The notes under the pieces are model-generated. The model saw only the letters and a list, made by a program, of their open reading frames with translations, had not been told where the DNA came from and did no database searches. Below are positions 49,780 through 61,169 of a stretch of 64,000 nt of DNA, piece after piece; the stretch's first letter is position 1; each line of letters opens with the position of its first letter. The DNA is from Maea johnstoni. Lineage: Eukaryota; Annelida; Polychaeta; Spionida; Magelonidae. The stretch is from contig OZ012697.1 in the NCBI GenBank assembly GCA_963942565.1, forward strand, positions 13,848,943 to 13,912,942, written 5' to 3'. Position numbers and translations under genes: made by a program.

Positions 49780-50387
49780 CTGTAAAGTTCAAAATATTAA
49801 CGTGGAAGTAATATTAGCAACGTTAACGAGTGGGTCCGATTCGCTAATATTACGATACGTTAACATTTGTTTTATTTTGTATTCAAAATGCGTTTCTACA
49901 TGTAGTCACAATTACACATGGTCAGTTGATAATCTCACGGTGTACAACCAAATTTGAATGATGCGCGTTAAATCACGGTGGATCTGAGTTACTTAACTGC
50001 AATATACCAAACAAGACGGACCTTAAATATCACGTGAGTACGATAAACAGCCGCGTGGTGATACTAGATTAGCGCATAAAATCTGCAAGGCTCTTAGAAA
50101 TTACTATTGCAATAGACCAATTTTGACGATCACTCGTACCGCTCATAGCCCGTCCTGAGTGCCTTGAACCCTAAATCTCACTTGTTAGGTGGTTGCGTCA
50201 TAATGAAACAGCTAGGGTCTAGCCAGTATCGTCGGGCATGAGTGGTAGATAAGTGCATGCATTAAAATACCACTAATCAGATATGGCGCTTTTGGAGATG
50301 GTTCACACTCGAATATTACGATCCGCTATTATGAAAAAACGGATCAATTTGCTAAGTTTTGTATCGCTAATATTTCAAACTTTACAG
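49780..50387. mobile_element. Mariner-like non-autonomous element (TA target), copy 2
   Basis: 608 bp bounded by TA (49778-49779, 50388-50389). Ends CTGTAAAGTTCAAAATATTA and the complement of CTGTAAAGTTTGAAATATTA; same family as 12331-12872. Confidence 0.75.
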
Positions 50388-50454
50388 TATCAGAATAGTC
50401 ATCATTCTGGTCTTCTTGTATAACCCTAATCATACAGTATGAGATGTTGCACAC

Positions 50455-50803
50455 CCTGGGGGGGGGGGGGGGGGGGGGGCTGACTTTTTCCAGTAAAAAA
50501 AAACCTTCTTTTATCAAAACACTGACATTGGATGAACGGGAACACGCATTTTGACTTTTAATGTTATAATTCTCTGCCTGTTATGCGGCAGCAGACTTGG
50601 AAGCCCAGTCACTCGGCGTTAGAGCCGCGTATATTTCGTGGATTGTAAGGGGATTTTCACCCCCCATTCTTCGTACCTTGGTACAAAAAAGTACCCTTCT
50701 TTTACAAAATTGCGGACATGCGGAGGTCTTAAAAAACATCCCGTCTTTCGCGAAATACGTAACGCGGGTGGGGCCCCCCTATGTACCTGATTGCCCCCGC
50801 CGG
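50455..50803. mobile_element. Poly-G-ended element with 9-bp target repeat, copy 1
   Basis: Flanked by GTTGCACAC at 50446-50454 and 50804-50812. It begins CCTGGGG with about 20 G and ends CCCCCGCCGG. The interior shares 'ttatcaaaacactgacattg', 'acgcggctct'-type and 'tttacaaaattgcggacatg' with the complement of 57237-57746. A 9-bp target duplication suits Mutator-like elements. Confidence 0.75.
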
Positions 50804-50812
50804 GTTGCACAC

Positions 50813-51430
50813 TAGATGATCTCGAGAGTTATGGAGATGCTAAGCATATGGTGATCCAATGTCATGCTCATAATGTTATTAGAGAAAAAATGTACAACGA
50901 ATTGTCTGAGATCTGTAATGCTTTCGAGCTATGCGACTTCGGAGTACTGATGGGTAAATTTATAGACGGGTGGGACTTCAAAATATCATCCCAATATGGC
51001 TCACATCTAGCAAATATATAACCCAGATGTACAAGAGCGTACTAATCTAGAGTACCAAATGATGAGTATCATACAAAGTAGCCAAAAAAACCTGAATGCG
51101 GGCATCTTTGTCTCACTATAGACTGACCTACCCAGTGCATCAGCGTCCAATACTGACGGGCAGTGATGCAATAAGTTATGATTTTGCGTTGTAACAACAG
51201 TAGGACATTTTTGTAGTGACAAACGTAGTGCGCTTCTCGTTTCTTTTTGACTCCCTTTGATGAGTCTTTGTGTTCATACTATACTTTGCTTAAATGCACG
51301 GCCTGACTATTATGCTCGGTCCCCTATCTTATCTCTTGTTTTTGTTACCCTTGTTTTCTATTTTTGTAAAGTATGTGTGCGACTTTTGTAAAAAGATTTT
51401 ACAGCAAATAAACGTACAACTACATATATA
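50813..51430 (+). mobile_element. LINE 3'-end fragment
   Basis: The frame to 51021 reads DAKHMVIQCHAHNVIREKMY then LMGKFIDGW, the typical C-terminal His/Cys region of a non-LTR reverse transcriptase (E/A-x-H-M-x-x-x-C). It is followed by a ~400-nt tail with AATAAA at 51408-51413. The 5' side is cut off. Clade not resolved. Confidence 0.55.
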
Positions 51431-51639
51431 AAAAATCTAATTACCATGGAAAATGAAAGAAATGAAATTAATATACCTCATAATTGCACTTCAGAGTACT
51501 TTGAAATGGATTCACCTCCGGACAGCCAATTAGCAATTAGCCTGTTATCTCATACCTGATAAGCTGAGAGAGGAGCCCTCACCTGGGCGCCAGCCTCTTA
51601 AACTAGAAACCTCCAAATCTACTCTACTCTGGGGGAGAG

Positions 51640-51967
51640 AAAAAAACTTTATTTATCCTCCCTCTGCAGAGGGAAAGTACATATATTATTTTACTAGCAA
51701 AGGGAACCAATTAATTTGCGAGAATCCCAACAAAGGCCATGCACATGATATATTTCCATATATCTTTCCTATATATCTACCTATATGTGAACACACACAC
51801 GCACACACATACCTGGATACATACATATAAGCTTGATAGATAGATAGATGGATAGATATAGATAGATAGAAATACGGACAGACAGGTATTTAGTATAATA
51901 TAGATGATTAACTACACAAATAGATAGATAGAAATACAGACAGATAGATGTTAGCTATTGATAGAAA

Positions 51968-52030
<63 letters not shown>
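51640..52030. repeat. Microsatellite cluster (TAGA)n and (TA)n
   Basis: Imperfect (ATAG)n with 'gacagac' at 51835-51960 and (AT)n from 51969 to 52027; a short (CA)n near 51791. Confidence 0.9.
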
Positions 52031-52033
<3 letters not shown>

Positions 52034-52109
52034 GGGTCATTTTACTTTTTGCACTAATGATCAATATTCCATGATATACTGATGGACACACATATGGTCT
52101 TTGTTTAAT

Positions 52110-52325
52110 TTACCCTCCCTCTTGAGTGGTCAGGGGGAAATTTTTATTTCCCCAAAAACCGGTGGTAAGAATAAAAAGTGTTTTATTTTTTCTTTCACAT
52201 GGTCGGAAAAAATTAAGTTTTATTTACCCTCCCTCTCGGATGGTCAGGAATAATACTTTTATTTAGTGTAAATAATAAGCTCTTTATCTGACCCTTCACA
52301 CTTAGTCCATCGTAGTAGTTTTTTC
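52110..52325. repeat. Decayed relative of the 60.2-kb element
   Basis: Two 'taccctccctct' blocks and the end 'cttcacacttagtccatcgt', which is the terminal repeat of the element at 60188-60556. Confidence 0.45.
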
Positions 52326-52329
52326 ATGA

Positions 52330-53860
52330 AATATGTGAGCATCAATAGATATTGTGTCACACCTTTGATGAAGCCATGAGGTTGTTTGCAATAATATAGA
52401 TATATGTATCACAAATTCACACCTCTGTCTTTCGGCGCCACCCCTGGGAAGTTGTGACATTGTCAAATATTAGGTTTAGAATATTTAACCTCTCCGGAAT
52501 CGCAGCATTCATAAAACATATAGTTTATTATGGTTTTCATGAACAAAGACCAAAGTATTGGTCAACAATTGCATGAAAGTCTCAGTTAAAGTACGAATGT
52601 CCCGAGCCCCCTAATGCCCCAGTCACACTTACACTTGAGTCTGACTATCGCCCAATTTCAAAATTGGCTTCGATTGTACTAATTGACGTTGCGATTTTGA
52701 AAATAGCCAGATTTGCAGTCACACCAGCATGACTCATCAAAGCCGATCATATTGCTAGATAATCGCAAGTCAATGATTTATATCTTGCGATTATCATGAA
52801 ATCATCGTAAGATAATCGCAGGACATTCATTCAGCAAGTCTGGACGGAAACGGCTTTCCGAAGTGCGAAGCACGTGATTCACTGTAAGTGATAGCAGGGT
52901 CAGGATAACTTTAATTTTATGTAGCAGATCATAATTGCTGGATGATAATATACACACACACAATATTGTGTGATCTTTCAAGATCAAATACTTCTATATT
53001 CAGCATATTATGAAATTCTTGGCTTTTGGCTAGAAAATAAATTTATTCTTGAGGAATGGTGGATGATTTTTGAAAGTTGGCAAATCAGTACTTAGCTAAT
53101 CTGAAGATGTCTGACCAAGTTATAAAATTCATACCTGTTAACATTCAACCATCCAAATTCAGGATATTTCACACGGTTCCAATCCTGGCCACCAGGGGTC
53201 AGGTTAGTATATTAGTTTAGGAGTGGGCTATTATATTATACAGGTGTTGGCAAATTGATAAACATACAAATATGATTATGAAATAACTTTGATTTTATGT
53301 AGCAGATCACACTTGCAGCATGATGACAGATTCCCAGTTATGAAAAACACACAGAGATTGCTTTTGAACTGGAAATATCATAATAGTCCATGACCCAGAG
53401 GGTTGGTCAGTATCATAACGGGGAGGGGGGGGGGGCAAATTCTTATTAATGTTTTTGAATTCCTCATATTCTCAGCTTCATGATATTTCAGTAACAAATA
53501 TTTTCGAAATCAGACCTTTTTTTCTTTTCCCATGTGAACTTAGCTTTACATATTTACACGATCACTAAATTGCTTCACTCACTTCCCATTTTCCTAATAT
53601 ATTTCATAACTATTACATCTCTATCCATTCCCATTGAGACATGGATCCATGCGCCCGCCTCGATATTTTGGCGCACAGATCCATTCCTCTACCATACCTG
53701 CCTAACCTTTTCGCTGTGTTGCGCCCAGCGCCACTAGCTTCATACTACATTCCACTCCTTTCACCTCCACTCCTATCACCTTGTAGCGGACATTTTCTGG
53801 ATCCGTCTATCGCACGATAGGTAAAAGTATCAGGTCGGAGCTGCCGACTTTGAAATGTTC
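52330..53860. other. Intergenic DNA, no gene seen
   Basis: Contains 'tagcagatca' phrases repeated at 52922 and 53300 ('taactttaattttatgtagc' against 'taactttgattttatgtagc'), a short G-run at 53420, and a worn 'ggatccatgcgcc' hairpin at 53642-53690 like that at 43202. No coding exon. Confidence 0.4.
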
Positions 53861-54401
53861 GATGGTCTAAAGCCTAAAACACACTTGAGCAGCGCGACGC
53901 AGCGCAGCGCAGCGCGACGCAGCGCAGCAAAAGTGTGAGCAATTCACACTGTAGCAGCGTTTTGCTGCCGCAGCAAGCTGCCAAAAAGGCACAATCGTGT
54001 TTAAAATCGTTGCTCTCATCTCACTGGCTAGGCAAGGCCACCTCAACCTTGTCATGTTGGCATTCATTGGAAAGCTCCTCTATCGCGGAGAATGGCAAAG
54101 GATGACATTACGAAATTGAAACTTTATGACTGCAGTTGAAGGGTAATGCAGGCAACTTATTACCGAGCTTTGGGAGCGTTTGAATTTTTGCTTTGTACTC
54201 GCATTACTTCAAGGCATCCTAACAAAAATGGCAAGTGCTATTCATCACCCATATTGCACATAATCAGAAATTTACAAGGATGACAATAGCAGGCGATTTA
54301 TGTTCCATTAAATTTATTTCTGGTACACCTCATTTGAAAGAAATGCATACCAACAAATATTACACATATACCCTGTGCAGAATGATATTGTTTTCAGTTA
54401 A

Positions 54402-54591
54402 CCCTTCCAATGCTGAGGCTACTTTCGACCAAAGGACAAGGACGCAATGATTTTTGAAAAACATTTAAACCCAGTCACCTTGGTATCAATTGAGTACTCT
54501 CAGATGAGTACCCATTTGTCAGGGTTTCAGTCATTTTTCAGATCTTTTGCATCATTTTGTATTGACCAAATTAGCACCACCATCATAGGGG
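54402..54591. mobile_element. TTAA-flanked MITE, copy 4
   Basis: TTAA at 54398-54401 and 54592-54595, ends CCCTTCC and ATAGGGG. The best preserved copy of the family. A right-end fragment is at 54775-54842. Confidence 0.7.
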
Positions 54592-55099
54592 TTAATCTGT
54601 AAATAATACCAATCTTGTTGTATTTTTATTGTTTCACTGTTCCACAGCAGTTTCTCTGAACAATATGATTGCTTCAAACCAATTAATCTGACATTTGTTT
54701 TAGTTGGATTTCAACTGCTTCCATCTTTTTAATTCAATTGATGATGAACTGATTTATTGACTGATATGGTTACCCATTTTTTTATAGTTTTCTTAAAACA
54801 TTTTGTCATGGCCAAATTAGTCACCAGCAGCATAAGGGTTAATTATTTCTCTTCTGACTACTGTACAATTACAATACCTGCAAAGACTTCCTAATATAAA
54901 CTTTTTTGAGGTGTGCACACTTTTGAGGCATAAGTGAAATCTTTCTATTTACAAGTTCAGGTATGTAACAGCAGATTACAGTGATGCATGTTATTTTATA
55001 ACATGTAGGGCCGCAGTGAGCTCAAGTAGAAATACAAGTGGCCCATAATTCAATGAATATTTAGGCCATCAACAACCTTATTCAAATAGCAATTGTGTA

Positions 55100-55335
55100 T
55101 TTAAGTCATTCACACTCAGAGCGGGCAACAAAGGCCTATCAATTTTGCAAATATTTTTCTAACATAAGCATTTTTTGGAAAATATTTGAAGGAGAAATGA
55201 TAGTTAGAAGTCAAACAACAACTCTCCTTCAAATATTTTGTTAACTTCTGCTTTATTCCCGACTTATTCTTATACGTATGAAAGTAGCAGACAATACTTT
55301 CTTGAGGTACCCCGAGTGTAAATGAGTTACCATCT
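55100..55335. mobile_element. MITE family C, copy 2
   Basis: Shares 'tggaaaatatttgaaggaga', 'tttgttaacttctgctttat' and 'agtagcagacaatacttt' with 11030-11255; ends 'acactcagag' and 'ccgagtgtaa'. Confidence 0.6.
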
Positions 55336-55391
55336 GGACAACCTTCTTTGTTATTCCTATAAAGTTTACTTTAAGTAGCATTCTGAACTTA

Positions 55392-55618
55392 TCAACCCAT
55401 TATGCCTATAGAGGCCAAAACAGCCTGAAAATTTTGAAATATTAGGTGAAATTTTGAAAGGCAAAAAACATGATTGGGAAAATATTTGATGGAGAAATTT
55501 TAGTCAGAACATTACTAACAAGACTCCTCATATTTTGTAAAACCATTCTTGGGACCCAAGTACATGTCACAAGTATCATAGATCCAGGAGACACTTAGCA
55601 TGCATGGGTTAAGATCAT
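55392..55618. mobile_element. MITE family D
   Basis: Ends 'caacccattatgcctatag' and 'gcatgcatgggttaag' are inverted matches. Related, worn copies at 10850 and 18825. Confidence 0.55.
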
Positions 55619-56276
55619 GGGCTACCTTGTTCTCACAGAATTAATAAAAGTTGCCTTAGGCCACTTGACAACTATCTTATTCCTACATTGGTGTTGTGAT
55701 CCGTGATGCGTCAATATTCAACCAAAAATGCAGATTTAACTGAAATCATGTAAATTATGACAGGAAAAACATTTTTTTTGTTTAATTAAGTCATGTATGA
55801 AATTGTGCAGGCATACAATATATATATTCATGAAGTACATGTTTCTAGACCCCTTGCACATTTTGATTATGAAAATATGGCATCATACATGGTAGCGATA
55901 GTAAGGGCTATATACAGCAATACTTTCTATTTAAGTATAAATTCATAAATCAATAGTTGTTGTTTCGTCTTTATTTTTTCATTTCCACCATTTAAAATCA
56001 GCCTAAAGTATGCCTTTATTAGACAGGTATTCCATGTACCTGGATGGTAGGGCCTTTTGGTAACTATTGTGAGGGCTATAACATATCCAATTCCAGAGCA
56101 GAACAAAGTATCCTCTAGGGAAGGGAAAGGGTTCAGATATCATTGTTGATTGTTAACCCCCACAGATCAATGATTAAAGATGATTAGTTTTGCATCGTTT
56201 TTCTAGTGTTGACCTGCCAGTGAAGAACCAGTGACATTTATGTTTCATATTTTCCATTCAATGTAACTCTATCCTC

Positions 56277-57160
56277 TGGACGTTCGTGCGCCAATTCTCT
56301 GATTGTGGCTGTCTTGACAGCTATACCAATAATTTTAGCAGCGCTCACACATCTCCAGTAATATCTCTTAGCGGAATAAGTGGACAACGAGTGATCACGT
56401 GACCACACAAATAACCCGACAGTGCGTTTATTACACACTTCTAAGCATTCTGTTATTATCGTCTGTCAGTGGAATGTTGAATCCGTGGCGTCGTTAGTGT
56501 TTAGGCGCCCTATATGTTGGTCATAGGCGTGATCTTTTACGGAATTTTTCTTGACGAAGTGTTGGGATACACCTATGTTGTTCGGTGATTGCGGCGAGTA
56601 GCGATGCGAAGTGATATAGTGACGGCATCGTCTGGTACTTTTTTTTTTAAATGTACAATGTGTTTTATCACGCTAAAAAAGATTTTATCATGATTGTCTG
56701 TCAATAAAATGCTGTAGATAAAATGTTGAATGTTTGGCGTCGCTTGTGTCTTAATCATAAAAAAATGGAGATTACCTGTTCGTTGTTGTTCGGCGACTCT
56801 CGCGACCGCGTGTATATAGACTATAGAGCCAGTCCTTCCAGTCGCGTGCGTTGCATTGGATAGACTGGTGTCAGTTCCTTTGAACTGTTGCGTGCCAACA
56901 ATTAGGGGGAGGGGGGCGGGGTAGGCTGGTGCCGTTCAGCTGGGTGGACTCGTGCATGAAGCACACATCATATCATGGGATCATATCTAACTACTACAAA
57001 AGCTCGTTTGTTCAAGTTATCAATAGAGTGTAGTGAGATACAACTATAACAGCCATTGACATGCGGTCGCGGGCGCCTTTCTTCGCACAACTTCGCGTTT
57101 TCCATCAAAATATTTCATGCTCAATGCACACTTTCCCTCTAGAATTGAGTCCTTCTGGAT
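56277..57160 (+). repeat. ~0.9-kb dispersed repeat, copy 2
   Basis: Same orientation and about 95% similarity to 33430-34330, including 'gtgatcacgtgaccacacaa' and 'gacatgcggtcgcgggcgcc'. Confidence 0.8.
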
Positions 57161-57236
57161 GCAATGTAACTGCCAGCAGACTCCCCGCAGGGCTTGTACC
57201 TAGCGTAAATATGACTCCACATAATAGTTTCAGAAC

Positions 57237-57237
57237 C

Positions 57238-57275
<38 letters not shown>

Positions 57276-57746
57276 TCATGTACAGAGGGGGGCCGCACCT
57301 GCGTTACGTATTTCGCGGAAGAAGGGGTCTTTTTTAAGACCTCCGCATGTCCGCGATTTTGTAAAAGAAGGGTACTTTTTTGTACCCAGGTATGGGGGTC
57401 AAAATCCCCTTACAAACCACGAAATATACGCGGCTCTAGATCTAACGCCGAGTGACTCCCGACGTGAATGGGCTTCCGAGTTTGCTGCCGCCACTTGCTG
57501 CCGCTAAACACGCAGAGGATTATAAAATCTTTAAGTTAAAATACGTGTTGCCGTTCATCCAATGTCAGTGTTTTGATAAAAGAAGGGGTGTTTATTTAGT
57601 GGAAAAAAATCAGCGTTATATCAAAATAAAGGCGCTTTTTTGGCCAGAAGTCAGTGCTTTAGGGGTATTTTTAAATTTTGATAACGAGTGTATGCGCCCC
57701 CCTAAATACCCCAGTGCAACCCCCCCCCCCCCCCCCCCCCCCCGGG
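57237..57746. mobile_element. Poly-G-ended element with 8-9-bp target repeat, copy 2
   Basis: Flanked by TTCAGAAC at 57229-57236 and 57747-57754. A run of 33 G (57240-57272) opens it and 24 C (57720-57743) close it. Small hairpins 'ggtcttttttaagacc' and 'gggtacttttttgtaccc' lie inside. It is the inverted, longer relative of 50455-50803. Confidence 0.8.
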
Positions 57747-57779
57747 TTCAGAACACATCATTATTATGCTTCTGCCCTC

Positions 57780-57797
57780 CCCCCCCCCCCCCCCCCC
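57780..57797. repeat. Poly-C run
   Basis: Eighteen C directly after the poly-G-ended element and a short spacer. Confidence 0.9.
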
Positions 57798-58009
57798 AAT
57801 AACGTATTGCTTTATTCACGTAATGCTAGTAAAAACCTAGATTTTCTCAGTGTATGATAATTGTTTTTCGTGCCTTCATACATGGAAGGATAAACTTTAG
57901 CAGCGACAGTTAGCTCTTCCTCCATGACCACGTTGTACGACCACATGGAGAAAGGGCGCGGTTATTACGTCATAACCATTGCCTTGCCGTATTTTGATTG
58001 GCTGAACAC

Positions 58010-58118
58010 CAGCAGCGTTTTTGCTGCGCAGCAAAATATTCCTCCAGAGAATACCTTGCTGCGCTGCGTCGCGCTGCGACGCGCTGCGTCGCGCTGCGCT
58101 GCTTCAGTGTGTTAGGTC
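58010..58118. repeat. GC-rich minisatellite (GCGCTGCGTC)n
   Basis: Repeats of 'gctgcgtcgcgctgcg', flanked by 'cagcgtttttgctgcgcagc' and 'cagtgtgttaggtct'. Part of the family forming the 62-bp inverted ends. Confidence 0.75.
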
Positions 58119-58469
58119 TAAGGTATTAAGACCAAACTATATTTTGCTGCGCTGCGTCGCGCTGCGCTGCGCTGCGTCGCGCTGCTCAAGTGTGTTTTAG
58201 GCTTAAATAGTGTTTCTGGGGCAGAAAGTACGTTGGATACACTGAACGCAACCATCCGAACGGCGAGTACTCGGAGAGCTTCGGGAGGTGCAGCATTTCA
58301 TGGAAGCCTACCACGTAGTTCATTACCACTTAAGAAATAAACTCTTGTTCTCGGAAGTCCATATACAGAACGTGGTGGAATTTTTGCTGTAGAGCGTGGT
58401 GGAGTTAGACGCAATTACCCACAGTGCTCTGTGATTTCAAAATGGCGCAGACCATACTTAAATTTTTTA

Positions 58470-58625
58470 AGCTCTTCTATATTGCCGGGGCCTGAGGGCC
58501 CCGGCAATAAGTGGGTAGTGGGGAAGAGGACAGGTTCGGGGGAGGTCTTATTTGAAAGGTGCCATGTATAGGATCATTTTGAACCTAAATCATTCTGATG
58601 GTGCATTTGTCCTTTAAAGACCGCT
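58470..58625 (+). repeat. Dispersed repeat, unbroken (empty-site) copy
   Basis: Contains the hairpin 'gccggggcctgagggccccg' and runs through 'aggtcttatttgaaaggtgc', 'catgtataggatcatt' and 'tgatggtgcatttgtccttt'. The copy at 30845-32455 is the same on the other strand but carries a LINE after 'catg'. Confidence 0.85.
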
Positions 58626-58629
58626 GGTA

Positions 58630-59190
58630 TCGTGTGTCCAGTGGTAATACACGAGTGCTCCGAAAAGGGAGTATACGGTAGTGCGAGAAAACGTAAGTGC
58701 TTACTAGAAGTAAGGTTTCTAAGAGTTATGCGAAAATCAAATAACGGAGATCCTGTCCACAGATATGTCAGCCAGGCACCTTAGAATTTTTCAAATATGG
58801 AGGAGAGATCAATAAAGAGGTAAAATAATCCTTGTTTTCCGACTCTTAACTCTTTTCAAGTCTTATATTGATTTCTTTCGAAGGTTTCTTCGAAAATGAG
58901 GAAAAAGTACAGTTTCATGACGTCATGCCTCTCTTGCCTCTTTTGAGGGTTCCAATTGTGAGGCTAGAGAAGGGCAAATCTTATGATTGCTCCACAGTAG
59001 GTTTTTCATTATGGTCGATTTTTGCTTTCTCCTCAACCCTTAATCCTGGCCATATCCCTACAGTGATGGCATCTAATTCCCTCACCAGTCGACCGGACGT
59101 CTGTCGGCGACTGGTTCTCCAAACGTTCACGGATGACATGTAAAAACAAGTTAAGCTATGACGTCGGGGGACTGCCGTCGCATCCATAAA
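58630..59190. other. Intergenic DNA, no gene seen
   Basis: No repeat family recognised. A short minus-strand frame at 59187-58981 (start ATGGATGCGACGGCAG) is not protein-like enough to call. Confidence 0.4.
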
Positions 59191-59198
59191 ATGGGATG

Positions 59199-59359
59199 CA
59201 GGTATTTACTCTGCTTAATCCGGACTTATGTGGACACTAAATTTCTGTCCGGATTAGGCAAAATCCGGATTATGCGTAGAGGAATTATAAGTATAGGAAA
59301 GGACTGGGACCTTCCAATCTGTCCGGATTATACATGTCCGGATTAAGCAGAGTTGCCTG
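59199..59359. mobile_element. Pogo/Tigger-like MITE
   Basis: 161 bp. Ends CAGGTATTTACTCTGCTTAA and, on the complement, CAGGCAACTCTGCTTAATCC, each followed by CCGGAC repeats. 'CAGG...CTCTGCTTA.TCCGGA' is the signature of pogo-type elements. TA follows the right end (59360-59361). Confidence 0.8.
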
Positions 59360-59694
59360 TACGTGGATCATACTTGGGCGTGCGGTAGTGTATGTGTATT
59401 CTGCGCCGGCATTTAGTGTAGGAATTCAGTGTCTGCACTGTAGCCTTATCCATGTTTCTCTTCAGCACTACACCCACCTTAGCCTAGATTTCTAGGCTGT
59501 CATATCCCTAAAACCTATATAGATTTGAGGATCAGGTGGTGCCATCTATCTACCATACCTGGTACTACACCACACTGCTTGGTAAGCACATGAGGGGATG
59601 TCAACCTTTTAGGGACTAGGAACCTAGTCTACACCCACCTGTTCCCAACTCCCTCCCCCTCTTACCGTTGCTGTTCCCTTTTAGCCTTCCTTTA

Positions 59695-59904
59695 CACAGG
59701 TAAAAGTTGATGGGCCCGTACGATCCCTCAATATATCGACATTTCACCCCTTGAAAACCCATAACGGTCCCATTATTTTTACGGGCATGTCATAACGGGC
59801 CCGTAACGGACCCGTAATGGGCCCGTTATAACGGGGTCTGAGCCCAATTTACAGGCACGTTACAGGGCCCGTCAAAATAACGGGCCCGTCAAATTTTACC
59901 TGTG
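59695..59904. mobile_element. TA-flanked MITE rich in GGGCCCGT
   Basis: 210 bp between TA at 59693-59694 and 59905-59906. Inverted ends CACAGGTAAAAGTTGATGGG and CACAGGTAAAATTTGACGGG. The core repeats 'acgggcccgt' about eight times. TA target suggests a mariner-type origin. Confidence 0.8.
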
Positions 59905-60187
59905 TACTCCACGATTGTCTCCCCTTCCTACATCTTAGATGAAGAGAAAATGGATATGTAGCCAGAAATTCATTGCTCCTATCTTTTTTTTAAATTTTGA
60001 TAGAATCAGTGAGAGTTGTATAAAGTTGTCAGGCCAAGTGTACGCTCCAGATATGAATAGGTTCATAGGAGTTTTGGTAGGTGTCAGAGCGATAGCCAAC
60101 CTCGACAGAGAGGGCTTAACATTACAGGGTGTTTTATTGTTCATACATCATTGAAAAGTTACAAATTATAATTGACATAGTGTGTGT

Positions 60188-60556
60188 GGACCAAGTGTGA
60201 AGGAGAATATATTTAAATATTTTTTTTCACCACCGTATTTTTGGGGGAGAAAATATATTTAAATATATTTTCTCCCCCAAAAATACGGTGTGGTGAAAAT
60301 ATATTTAAATATATTTTCTCCCAACAAAATACGGTGGTGAAAATATATTTAAATATATTTTCTCCTCCAAAAATACGGTGGTGAAAATATATTTAAATAT
60401 ATTTTTCTCCCAACAAAATACGGTGGTGAAAATATATTTAAATATATTTTCTCCCAACAAAATACGGTGGTGAAAATATATTTAAATATATTTTCTCCCC
60501 CCAAACTACGGTGGTGAAATCTTTTTAAAAAATGTATTCTCCTTCACACTTGGTCC
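60188..60556. mobile_element. Inverted-repeat element filled with an AT palindromic minisatellite
   Basis: Ends GGACCAAGTGTGAAGGAGAA on both sides in inverted orientation. Between them six or seven units of about 47-49 bp: 'ggtgaaaatatatttaaata' plus 'tattttctcccaacaaaata'. Each unit is itself palindromic (aaatatatttaaatatattt). TAGTGTG occurs on both outer sides and may be the target repeat. Confidence 0.75.
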
Positions 60557-61169
60557 ATCGTAGTGTGCTGTACCGTCACATAACAATACTGTGCACAGAG
60601 TTATCAGTAGCTTTAGTTATCCTTGCTTGCAATAGGCAGCGCCACCATTTTGAGTTCACCCTGGCTGGAATGCCTCCTGTGTCCATGCTTGTCAACTTGA
60701 TGGGTACGGAAACAGATCAGATACGGAATAATATCTGAAATATCTGGTGACAATATATGCACATTTGAATCAAATAGTCTTCACAAACTTCGTGAATACT
60801 TATATATAGCATACACGACGTATATACTATTATATGATTTAGGTGGTTTATCGGGTTAATGTTTGAATGTAGGGTCATTTTGAGATTGTTACATATGTTA
60901 AAGCCTGCATGAAGTTTGTCCTCATAATCAGATCAACTGTGAATGTCTAGGCCATCTTTGAGCAGAATGAGAGAGCAACTATTACAGAAAGTCCCATAGG
61001 CTTACACACAAGCAAGATATGTTTTTGGCCCTTTTCTCCAGATCGAATTTCACCAAACAGAAATGTTGCTTTAAACACGCATTTTGGGTACCAAATGTCA
61101 ATAGGTGCGCTTGCGATTTGGCTTAATTAATGCTAAGAGTATTTCGGAGGGAATTGTATCACATTTCTA

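Larger units (their letters stand above)
53871..58203. mobile_element. Possible 4.3-kb element with 62-bp perfect GC-rich inverted ends
   Basis: 53871-53932 and 58142-58203 are exact complements over 62 bp: 'agcctaaaacacacttgagc', then GCAGCGCGAC-type repeats to 'gcagcaaaa'. A related unit facing the same way as the right end lies at 58010-58118 ('cagtgtgttaggtctaagg'). The interior holds several unrelated younger elements and no transposase. No target repeat could be found, so two independent small elements are an alternative. Confidence 0.5.

Noticed and set aside
58442-58495. Short plus-strand frame MAQTILKFFKLF with a PIP-box-like QTILKFF and good start context
   Set aside because: Only 17 codons, no donor follows, and it runs into the GC hairpin of a dispersed repeat. 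The motif is most likely chance.
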